DNA of 12,598 nt, taken from NCBI GenBank assembly GCA_017860335.1, contig JAFNAU010000135.1, forward strand, positions 1 through 12,598. Reading direction: 5' to 3'. Positions within the stretch are counted from its first letter, which is position 1, and each line of letters starts with the position of its first letter. The position numbers were made by a program, and so were the translations under genes. The notes under the pieces were generated by a model. The model saw only the letters and a program-made list of their open reading frames with translations. It was not told where the DNA came from and searched no databases. Of this stretch, positions 6,736-12,598 are shown piece by piece. The DNA comes from Bacteroidota bacterium. GTDB lineage: Bacteria; Bacteroidota; Bacteroidia; Bacteroidales; Paludibacteraceae.

Positions 6736-7476
6736 CTAGTTTAGCATCAGGTTGGTAACCAGCAAGTTGAAAAACAATATCAGAATACTGCTGTTAACCA
6801 CGGCATTTGTACTGGCTTTACCCACATCGAGTGCGCCTCCGTAAGCATTATAACCATAATAAGCAGCTACAGATGATATGAGGAATGCAAAAACGAGCGA
6901 TTTCACAACAGAATAAAATACATAATAAGGAATAAAAGCGTACTGAATGCCCAGCAGATAATCAGCCGTAGTGATTATATCGCTGAAAGCACCTACCAGA
7001 TAACCTCCGGTAAGTCCGATTGCCATGCTAAAAATAACCAGAAATGGCATCATTAGTACAAAAGCTGTTATTTTAGGTAGAATTAGGTAATTGGCTGAAT
7101 TTATACCCATAATTTCGATCGCATCAATTTGTTCGGTTATTCGCATAGTACCGATTTCGGAAGCTATGTTAGAACCTACTTTTCCGGCCAGAATGAGACA
7201 CATGATGGTGGACGAAAACTCAAGCAACAGTGTGTCACGTGTCACCAATCCCGTACTGTAAGTCGGCAGGAGAGGATTTTCAGTGTTCAGTTTCGTCTGT
7301 ATTGTCATGATTGCACCAATAAATATGGAAATAATGATGACAATGGGGAGCGAAGCAAGCCCGAGTTTTTCAAGTTCTTTTGGAAGCTGTTTCCAAAACA
7401 TCCGTCCACGGTCAGGCTTGACAAAAACCCGATACATAAGCAAGGAGTACAGTCCGATGTCTTTTACGATATTCAT
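6736..7476 (-). CDS. mlaE: MlaE-family lipid ABC transporter permease
   Basis: 246 residues, a normal length. Integral inner-membrane subunit of the MlaFE-type phospholipid transporter, whose partners are the MlaF ATPase and an MCE-domain MlaD. The first part contains an amphipathic/coupling segment (FWKQLPKELEKLGLAS). It is followed by hydrophobic membrane segments at about 43-60, 88-105, 133-165 (probably two), 180-205 and 228-245. The family signature AGKVGSNIASEIGTMRITEQ (97-116), continuing DAIEIMGI, is complete, as is the C-terminal YYGYNAYGGALDVGKAS (206-222). It is first in a two-gene operon with the mlaF-like gene. No MCE-domain gene follows in the window, so MlaD must be elsewhere. 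A strong promoter lies just upstream. Confidence 0.95.
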   Translation of the reverse strand: MNIVKDIGLYSLLMYRVFVKPDRGRMFWKQLPKELEKLGLASLPIVIIISIFIGAIMTIQTKLNTENPLLPTYSTGLVTRDTLLLEFSSTIMCLILAGKVGSNIASEIGTMRITEQIDAIEIMGINSANYLILPKITAFVLMMPFLVIFSMAIGLTGGYLVGAFSDIITTADYLLGIQYAFIPYYVFYSVVKSLVFAFLISSVAAYYGYNAYGGALDVGKASTNAVVNSSILILFFNLLVTNLMLN

Positions 7477-7509
7477 ATCAAAGTAATTTTATCATTTTTT
7501 TTCAGGGTG

Positions 7510-7517
7510 CAAATATA
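7510..7517 (-). promoter_or_regulatory. -7 promoter element for the mlaE-mlaF operon
   Basis: Minus strand TATATTTG followed by CACCC is a textbook Bacteroidota -7 box (TAnnTTTG), 33 bases before the mlaE-like ATG. The leader would be about 25-28 bases. The -33 region is not well matched. Confidence 0.65.
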
Positions 7518-7716
7518 CGATTTTTTTATCCTTCAGGTCGTAATTGCATTATATAAGATTGTATGTCAGTGGTCATTTAGAGAAATACATCTTGTGTAAA
7601 ATCATCTGTTTTGAGTGTTATTACATATTTTGAAGTAAAAATTAACTTAAAATCACATATATCTGTTTTGGAATTGCTTGATAGCTGAATATCAATATAG
7701 TTGGCTACTACTTTAA

Positions 7717-7733
7717 TTCGGAAATTATCCGAA
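7717..7733. promoter_or_regulatory. Perfect inverted repeat, possible operator for the barrel gene
   Basis: TTCGGA (7717-7722), 5-base spacer, TCCGAA (7728-7733). It lies 44 bases upstream of the predicted -33 box of the OMPP1/FadL-like gene. A dyad with this spacing is compatible with a dimeric regulator, but no regulator gene is nearby. Confidence 0.3.
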
Positions 7734-7776
7734 AAATGCACAAAGAACACAAGAATGCGCAAAAAGTTTATCTGAA

Positions 7777-7809
7777 ATTGCACAAAGTGTGGCAAAATGT
7801 GTAATTTTG
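7777..7809 (+). promoter_or_regulatory. Promoter of OMPP1/FadL-like gene
   Basis: ATTG (7777-7780) as -33 box, 21 bases, then TAATTTTG (7802-7809) as -7 box (consensus TAnnTTTG). The expected transcript start near 7815 leaves a leader of about 65 bases before the ATG at 7882. It also shows that a start at 7789 would lie inside the promoter. Confidence 0.6.
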
Positions 7810-7881
7810 TGGTCTGTAATTTTTCATCTGATGTATTTGAACAAACAGATGGTTATCATTCATTCTAAAAAAAGCTTATTT

Positions 7882-9513
7882 ATGATTAAAAATTTTATTA
7901 TTGGCGGATTTCTGTTCCTGACATCGGTGTCAGCTTTTGCGGGTGGTTTGCTCACAAACACCAATCAAAGTGTTCATTTTCTTCGAAATCCGGCACGCGA
8001 TGCATCTACCGAAATCGATGCTGTATATACCAATCCTGCAGGAGTGGTTTATTTGTCCGATGGCTTTCATATTTCACTCAATAATCAGAGTGCATTTCAG
8101 ACACGAACAATAACTTCCACATTTGTACCCTTTGCCGGTTTCGGTGGTAACGCTACAAAAGAGTACAATGCCAAAACAACCGCTCCGGTTATTCCAAGTA
8201 TTCAAGCTGTGTATAAAAAAGACCGTTATGCTATTTCTGCAGGATTAGGTGTGGTAGGAGGTGGTGGAAAAGCCACTTTTAACAGTGGGTTGCCTTCGCT
8301 CGAAGCGCCAGTTTCTATGATACCTGGAATGCTTACCACCAATAAAATTACTACCTCTTCCTATTCGCTTGATCAATATATGGAGGGAAAACAGTACACT
8401 TTTGGAGTACAACTTAATGGTTCCTTTCGGTTTACCGAACATCTGTCGGGAGCAGTTGGCGTCCGTCTGAATATGGTCAGCAATGCTTACCAGGGTTATC
8501 TGAGAAATATCATGATTAATCCCAATCAACCTGCATTTGGCGCAACATACAATGGTTCTGCATTGGTATCAGCACCAACATTTTTTACAGCTGCAGCAAC
8601 TACCCTCAATGGTTGGGCTAGCGGAGCAAGTTCTTATGTGGCAGGTTTGCAACCTATTGTAGCAGGTGGTGGAGGCGCTGTGCTGTTGTCGAATGGAACA
8701 TCTGCCGGATTGAATGCCACTCAAATAGCACAAATCCAGGGTTTGCTTGGAGCTGCCGGACTAACGCCTGCTCAGATTGGAGCTATAAATATTCAAACGG
8801 CACAGGCTACCTTGTCAGCAGCATCTCCGGTTTTCACCGGAAAGGCAGCAGCAATGAATGCAAGTGCTGCCGGTACCGCCGACAGAGAGTTGAATACACA
8901 GCAAACCGGAATGGGAATAACACCGGTTGTCAGCCTGAATTACAATGCCGACCGGCTCAATGTGGCAGTAAAATATGAAATGAAGAGTTCAATTACACTG
9001 ACTAATAATACTACAGTTGACAATACCGGTATGTATGCCGATGGTGCAAAAACTCCTAATGATATACCAGCATACCTGGCGGCAGGAGCAGAATATAAAA
9101 TTACCGATAACTGGAAAATTTCAGGCGGTTATCATCATTTTTTCGATTCGGACGCAAAAATGGCAAATGATAAGCAACAGTATATTAATGGCGGAGTAAA
9201 TGAGTATTTGCTTGGTTCGGAATATAAAATCGGTAAAAAAATTCTGATTAGTGCCGGTGGTCAAATCAGCCGTACTGCTGTCACTGACGATTTTCAATCG
9301 GATTTGAGTTTTAGTCTTCACTCCATGTCGTTTGGTTTTGGGGGAGCTGTCGATATCACTGAAAATCTGCGCCTTAATTTGGCCTGTATGCTTACCGGTT
9401 ATTCAGACTGGACTAAAGAAACTTCGAACTACAATGCTACAAATCAGACAGGTAAAGATGTATATGCCCGTACAAGCAAGGCATTTGGTATCGGGATCGA
9501 CTATAAATTCTGA
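7882..9513 (+). CDS. OMPP1/FadL/TodX-family outer-membrane transport protein
   Basis: 543 residues from ATG 7882, chosen because it begins a clean signal peptide MIKNFIIGGFLFLTSVSAFA with cleavage after A20; the frame is open from 7789 but those codons lie upstream of and across the promoter. FadL-type barrels let hydrophobic molecules such as long-chain fatty acids pass the outer membrane. The family's N-terminal hatch motif NPAG is at 51-54 (AVYTNPAGVVYLSDG). The C-terminal half has alternating barrel strands (DNWKISGGYHHFF, EYKIGKKILISAGGQIS, LRLNLACMLTGY) and ends GIDYKF with terminal Phe. Residues ~219-335 form an Ala/Gly/Thr/Ser-rich segment (SGASSYVAGL, ATQIAQIQGLLGAAGLTPAQ), longer than in typical ~430-450-residue FadL proteins. 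The substrate is unknown. This is the only plus-strand gene in the window, with its own promoter and terminator. Confidence 0.92.
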   Translation: MIKNFIIGGFLFLTSVSAFAGGLLTNTNQSVHFLRNPARDASTEIDAVYTNPAGVVYLSDGFHISLNNQSAFQTRTITSTFVPFAGFGGNATKEYNAKTTAPVIPSIQAVYKKDRYAISAGLGVVGGGGKATFNSGLPSLEAPVSMIPGMLTTNKITTSSYSLDQYMEGKQYTFGVQLNGSFRFTEHLSGAVGVRLNMVSNAYQGYLRNIMINPNQPAFGATYNGSALVSAPTFFTAAATTLNGWASGASSYVAGLQPIVAGGGGAVLLSNGTSAGLNATQIAQIQGLLGAAGLTPAQIGAINIQTAQATLSAASPVFTGKAAAMNASAAGTADRELNTQQTGMGITPVVSLNYNADRLNVAVKYEMKSSITLTNNTTVDNTGMYADGAKTPNDIPAYLAAGAEYKITDNWKISGGYHHFFDSDAKMANDKQQYINGGVNEYLLGSEYKIGKKILISAGGQISRTAVTDDFQSDLSFSLHSMSFGFGGAVDITENLRLNLACMLTGYSDWTKETSNYNATNQTGKDVYARTSKAFGIGIDYKF

Positions 9514-9565
9514 AAAAAATCACACGCAACAAAACAATTTTCAATTCAATCTGATCTTTAATTGC

Positions 9566-9595
9566 AACGGAACAATCCTGTCGGTTTGTTCCGTT
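9566..9595 (+). terminator. Terminator of OMPP1/FadL-like gene
   Basis: Perfect 10-bp inverted repeat AACGGAACAA (9566-9575) / TTGTTCCGTT (9586-9595) with a 10-base loop, followed by ACTCTTTCCCC. The T-tract is weak, but the position 52 bases after the stop fits. Confidence 0.6.
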
Positions 9596-9629
9596 ACTCT
9601 TTCCCCTGAATATGAAAGTATCAGTGATT

Positions 9630-9677
9630 AAATAAAAAAAAAGAGAAACTCATTTTTGAATTTCTCTTTTTTTATTT
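9630..9677. terminator. Bidirectional terminator between convergent genes, mainly for rplS
   Basis: Near-perfect inverted repeat with AGAGAAA (9642-9648) and TTTCTCT (9661-9667), flanked by a nine-A run on one side and a seven-T run on the other, each bounded by AAAT/ATTT. The stem therefore has a T-tract in either direction. It starts 18 bases after the rplS stop and would also catch read-through from the barrel gene. Confidence 0.75.
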
Positions 9678-9695
9678 CGCTGGTCGAAGATTGAC

Positions 9696-10049
9696 TTACA
9701 CGCGTCTTTCTTTGATACGTGCTTTTTTACCGGTAAGTTTACGCAGGTAATACAGTTTAGCGCGGCGAACTTTACCTCTTTTGTTGATGGCAATACTTTC
9801 GATGAACGGAGAGTCCATTGGGAAAATACGTTCTACGCCTACATTTCCTGACATTTTACGAACGGTAAAGCGTTTTTTGTCTTCGCTTCCGGTAATTTTA
9901 ATAACATCGCCTCTGAATTCCTGAATACGTTCTTTGTTACCTTCTTTGATACGATAAGCAACTGTAATCGTGTCGCCGCTTTTGAATGCAGGCAGGGTTT
10001 TCTCTGTTTCAACTGCAAAGGCTTGTTCTGCAACTTTTAATAAATCCAT
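9696..10049 (-). CDS. rplS: 50S ribosomal protein L19
   Basis: 117 residues from the ATG at 10049, the usual length. L19 sits at the 30S-50S interface of the ribosome. Family motifs are present: FKSGDTITVAYRIKEGNKERIQ, FRGDVI, FTVRKMSGNVGVERIFP, SPFIESIAINKRGKVRRAKLYYLR and the basic tail. A longer frame opens at 10136, but that ATG falls inside the -7 promoter element and adds residues foreign to L19; CAGGA lies just upstream of the 10049 start. Single-gene unit with promoter and terminator. It lacks the trmD/rimM neighbours common in other phyla. Confidence 0.97.
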   Translation of the reverse strand: MDLLKVAEQAFAVETEKTLPAFKSGDTITVAYRIKEGNKERIQEFRGDVIKITGSEDKKRFTVRKMSGNVGVERIFPMDSPFIESIAINKRGKVRRAKLYYLRKLTGKKARIKERRV

Positions 10050-10133
10050 GATTTCCTGATTTTTAAGTTCATACTTTGCGCAATATTCACAGACCTCATT
10101 TATTCTGTCAGAGATTACGCTGAATTTGGACGA

Positions 10134-10165
10134 CAAAAGTACAGCTTTTTTTTGGGTAATACAAT
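10134..10165 (-). promoter_or_regulatory. Promoter of rplS
   Basis: On the minus strand ATTG (10165-10162) is followed after 20 bases by TACTTTTG (10141-10134), matching the Bacteroidota -33/-7 arrangement. The transcript would start near 10128, leaving a leader of about 80 bases. A 5-bp ACAGA/TCTGT stem in it is too weak to call an L19 leader structure. Confidence 0.65.
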
Positions 10166-10193
10166 ATGCGTGTGAAAAATAATTATTAAATAC

Positions 10194-10207
10194 CCGAAGT
10201 TTTTCGG
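10194..10207 (-). terminator. Weak terminator after helicase-nuclease
   Basis: CCGAA (10194-10198) / TTCGG (10203-10207) with a 4-base loop, immediately after the helicase-nuclease stop, followed on the minus strand by an A/T-rich stretch ending in TTATTTTT. The stem is short, so this is tentative. Confidence 0.35.
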
Positions 10208-10208
10208 A

Positions 10209-11144
10209 TTAAGTAATATGTAGCGGTTCTTGCAGTCTGATGATTTTATTCAGACTGACGTAACAAAGGTAGCTTTCCGTTTCAAAACCCATTTGCTGAA
10301 TAATTTTCTCGTAATTACCTATCTGACGTATATGTGATTTTAAAATCTGATCACCGAATTTATAATCAATAATCACCGCTTTATTTCCTTTCAGCATCAC
10401 CCTGTCGGGTCGGTAATTCTCTCCCGAAGGCAGGAGAATAGTAGTTTCGTTCAGAATTTCAGCGCTCTCATCAAACCAGTGTTCAGTTTCAGGTAAATTC
10501 CAGAATTTCCGAAATTCTTCCCGTATGTACTCACTTTCATTCTTGTTTATTTTTCCTGAAATAAGCATTTCATGAATGGCTTTTTCCTCATCGTTACGGG
10601 TAATAATTTTTTTCAGAATTTCGTGCATCACAGTGCCGTAGTTCAGTCGGCTTTCGGTCAGATTTTGTTCAGACAGCCAGTATTCCGTGCTGTTATGTTT
10701 TATTTTCAGCCGGTCACGACTGTCTGCTATTGGGTAGTCGCTCATCTGTCTAAGTTCGGCATCTTTCGGTTTTTCCTTATAAACAGCTTTTTCAGGTTTG
10801 CCAATTTCAAATAAAAAATCATCAGAAGAATATTTTTCGGATAATACAATATGTTTTGAATCAGCGACATCATCTACCAGAAAACATGAAAACAGAAGTT
10901 CGGACAGTGAGCTGATTTTAGCAGTTTCCACCGGAGTTTCGTTTTTTGGCAACGGTGCCAGGCAAATCATTTCGTTGCGGGCACGGGTAAATGCCACGTA
11001 TGCCATGTTCAGGCTGTCAATGTACTGATGCATCAGTTCAGAGTAGTATTCTTTCTGAAAAATAGAGTTAACCAGATTTGACGAGAAATCGACGGGGATA
11101 AGCGGAAACTCATTGAAAGGTTCAATATCGGTCTGGCACCACAT
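10209..11144 (-). CDS. C-terminal fragment of AddA/RecB-like helicase-nuclease (motif VI + PD-(D/E)XK nuclease)
   Basis: 311 residues from the ATG at 11144. In the intact family this is the end of a ~1050-1100-residue DNA double-strand-break repair enzyme. Visible are helicase motif VI VAFTRAR (50-56) and a RecB-type nuclease: YGTVMHEIL (169-177), RPDRV (D247), VIIDYKFG (D260, K262) and the trailing QxxxY (Q274, Y278). The nuclease site is complete. The frame is open upstream of the ATG (DAAKTPPLMWCQ), as expected for the inside of a longer protein, so the ATG is probably an internal Met and not a native start. It overlaps the stop of the N-terminal fragment as TGATG, so re-initiation is possible. 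Motif V, which should precede it, is in neither fragment. Confidence 0.85.
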   Translation of the reverse strand: MWCQTDIEPFNEFPLIPVDFSSNLVNSIFQKEYYSELMHQYIDSLNMAYVAFTRARNEMICLAPLPKNETPVETAKISSLSELLFSCFLVDDVADSKHIVLSEKYSSDDFLFEIGKPEKAVYKEKPKDAELRQMSDYPIADSRDRLKIKHNSTEYWLSEQNLTESRLNYGTVMHEILKKIITRNDEEKAIHEMLISGKINKNESEYIREEFRKFWNLPETEHWFDESAEILNETTILLPSGENYRPDRVMLKGNKAVIIDYKFGDQILKSHIRQIGNYEKIIQQMGFETESYLCYVSLNKIIRLQEPLHIT

Positions 11145-12598
11145 CAGTGGCGGAGTTTTCGCAGCATCGAGTTGGACAGAAAATCATTTTCTTCATCGGA
11201 GAACAGGGCAGAAAATTCCGAAGTATTTCCGGCTGAAGAGAAACATGCTGCTATTGCTTCGCTCTCGGAGAATTGTTTCCGGCCGCGGAGATATTCGTAA
11301 TTCAGAATGGTTTGCTGAACACTGTCGTTCGGATTTGCCATCAGCCTGAGCACGGCTAAGATAAAGCTCACTGATGCCGATGAAGAGAGCAGAAGACCTT
11401 CGTTGCCAACAATGTCATAGCTGTAACCCTCACGTGCATATTCCGATTTTTTATAAGACAATAAATACTGAACAATTTCGGCCTCCTGGTCATTTTTACG
11501 AACCAGAAGAGCTACATCCGAAGGTTTGTAACCCTGATCTGTCAGTTCTTCGAGCAACCGTGGAATTCGCTGTAAGCTTTTTTCTTTCCATTTTTCTTCA
11601 GTATCATTTTGCCCGATAAATTCAAACCTGACATGTCCATCGGCAGCCTTGCCCGAAATTACCTGATCGATATCATGATACGCATGTTTTATTTTTAGTT
11701 TCAGCGGTTCCAGAGCTTCATCGTGGTAGTTCGAATTCTCAAGCTTTTCATTAAATTTTACCTGAAGCAGTTTCGATGCTATTGAAAAAAAAGCATTATT
11801 GAAATCAATGATGTTTTTGTCACTGCGCCAGTTAGTCTCAAGATGTTTATTTTTTATGCTGTCCGCCGAGAAATCACGTCCAACCTGTTCATCCAGCAGT
11901 TTCCAGTCCGAGTTTCGCCAACGGTAGATACTTTGCTTTACATCGCCTACCACCATGTTGTAATTGTTGGTGGCTATACTGTTGGATATCAGCGGTTTGA
12001 AATTTTTCCACTGTAATACCGAAGTGTCCTGAAACTCATCAATCATGAAATGGCTGATATTCAGGCCGGTGCGTTCGTATACAAAGGGAGTGTCGCTGTT
12101 GTCGATGATTTTGTTAAGCAGCAGGTTCGTATCCGAAATCAGCATAATGTTTTGTTCGCTGGTAATCTTTTTTATCTGCATCGCCAGATCGGACATGATA
12201 CCCAGCGTGTTGATGTGCTTGAGAATCAGGTTGGCAGTATTGTAATTGATAATATCCGTCTGTATTAACATCTGTATTCTATCAAGCTGTTCTTTTAGTC
12301 CCGATTGATATGCGTTTTCAATAGCAGTCTTAATGTGTGGTTTCTGCGATTTGGTATAGCAATTCTGTGGGCTTTCGGCATATTTTTGGAAGGTGCTTTT
12401 TATCTCAAAAATTCCATTTTTCAGATTTGTCAGCGTTTTGTGCATCATTTGACGGCTAAAATATTCCGGTTCCAATCCGTGAATTTCAAGCAAATGTAAT
12501 GTTGCATCAGCTTCATCCATAACCTTTTTTTCAAAATCGATTTTTATCTTTCGGAGTTTTTGCAGGTATGATTGCAGGAATTCCCGGTCATGCAGTTT
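11144..12598 (-). CDS. N-terminal fragment of AddA/RecB-like UvrD-family helicase, partial at right edge
   Basis: Open to the right edge, so Walker A and the true start are outside the window. It shows helicase motif II MIDEFQDTS (nt ~12046-12020), motif III GDVKQSIYRWR (~11947-11915), motif IV NWRS (~11833-11822) and the 2A-domain SDVALLVRKNDQ. Downstream it continues through LRGRKQFSESEAIAACF to SNSMLRKLRH and then TGA at 11146-11144. In relatives the protein would go on for ~120-150 residues through motif V (HKSKGLE type) before the LMWC-type segment seen in the other fragment. So the gene looks broken by an internal deletion with frame change near 11145-11175. A helicase without motifs V and VI in the same chain is not expected to work. 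Likely a pseudogene or sequence error. Confidence 0.85.
   Translation of the reverse strand, partial: KLHDREFLQSYLQKLRKIKIDFEKKVMDEADATLHLLEIHGLEPEYFSRQMMHKTLTNLKNGIFEIKSTFQKYAESPQNCYTKSQKPHIKTAIENAYQSGLKEQLDRIQMLIQTDIINYNTANLILKHINTLGIMSDLAMQIKKITSEQNIMLISDTNLLLNKIIDNSDTPFVYERTGLNISHFMIDEFQDTSVLQWKNFKPLISNSIATNNYNMVVGDVKQSIYRWRNSDWKLLDEQVGRDFSADSIKNKHLETNWRSDKNIIDFNNAFFSIASKLLQVKFNEKLENSNYHDEALEPLKLKIKHAYHDIDQVISGKAADGHVRFEFIGQNDTEEKWKEKSLQRIPRLLEELTDQGYKPSDVALLVRKNDQEAEIVQYLLSYKKSEYAREGYSYDIVGNEGLLLSSSASVSFILAVLRLMANPNDSVQQTILNYEYLRGRKQFSESEAIAACFSSAGNTSEFSALFSDEENDFLSNSMLRKLRH

Larger units (their letters stand above)
7477..7881. other. 405-base divergent intergenic region
   Basis: Lies between the divergent mlaE-like and OMPP1/FadL-like genes. 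It holds the mlaE promoter (7510-7517), a perfect inverted repeat (7717-7733), a 9-base direct repeat TGCACAAAG (7737-7745 and 7779-7787) and the barrel-gene promoter (7777-7809). The stretch 7520-7715 has no recognisable gene, RNA or repeat. A 72-residue minus-strand reading frame (7577-7795) overlaps these elements and resembles no protein I know. Confidence 0.6.

Noticed and set aside
7577..7795. 72-residue minus-strand reading frame in the divergent intergenic region
   Set aside because: Phe/Ile-rich translation of A/T-rich DNA with no recognisable motif, and it overlaps the barrel-gene promoter and dyad.
7789..7881. 31-codon upstream extension of the FadL-like gene
   Set aside because: It would place the start within the predicted promoter and put a non-signal sequence before a clear signal peptide.
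9332..9631. 99-residue plus-strand frame overlapping the end of the FadL-like gene
   Set aside because: It is a shadow of the barrel gene in another frame, with no plausible domain and a tail in the terminator region.
10050..10136. 29-codon upstream extension of rplS
   Set aside because: The ATG at 10136 lies in the -7 promoter element and the extra residues are foreign to L19.

Overview
The window looks like chromosomal core-genome DNA from a Bacteroidota bacterium, most likely order Bacteroidales. The reasons are moderate-to-low GC, A/T-rich intergenic DNA, few Shine-Dalgarno sites, several copies of the Bacteroidota -7 promoter element (TAnnTTTG), a DUF6242-type lipoprotein, a BtuB-like TonB-dependent receptor, a short stand-alone MnmD-type methyltransferase and a fused helicase-nuclease of the Bacteroidota AddA type. 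No rRNA, tRNA, CRISPR array, insertion sequence or prophage gene was seen.

Layout. Nearly everything is on the minus strand, so in transcription order the window reads from right to left. At 12598-10209 lies a RecB/AddA-like helicase-nuclease, open at the right edge and broken into two overlapping frames. At 10049-9696 is rplS (ribosomal protein L19) with its own promoter and terminator. The only plus-strand gene is at 7882-9513, an OMPP1/FadL-type outer-membrane barrel protein that converges on rplS. At 7476-6092 is a two-gene mlaE-mlaF-like operon (lipid ABC transporter permease and ATPase) with a strong promoter, followed by exodeoxyribonuclease III at 6008-5232. At 5087-1308 comes a putative uptake locus: a beta-propeller lipoprotein (DUF6242-like), a 110-residue unknown protein and a BtuB-like TonB-dependent receptor. 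A strong hairpin sits between the last two. At 1144-569 is rubrerythrin with a clear terminator, then the mnmD-like methyltransferase at the left edge.

What stands out. Three otherwise recognisable genes appear to have lost internal sequence compared with what I know of their families. The mnmD-like gene lacks its first ~20 residues and has no in-frame start. The mlaF-like ATPase lacks ~35-40 residues containing the H-loop, with the frame kept. The helicase-nuclease lacks ~120-150 residues including helicase motif V, and the frame changes at that point with a TGATG stop/start overlap. These could be real deletions or assembly/consensus errors; the sequence alone cannot decide. Other points are the hairpin between the small gene and the TonB receptor, a degenerate 8-bp-period repeat downstream of and running into the mlaF stop, and a possible propeller lipoprotein/TonB receptor pair. 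I did not find a convincing new defence or mobile system.
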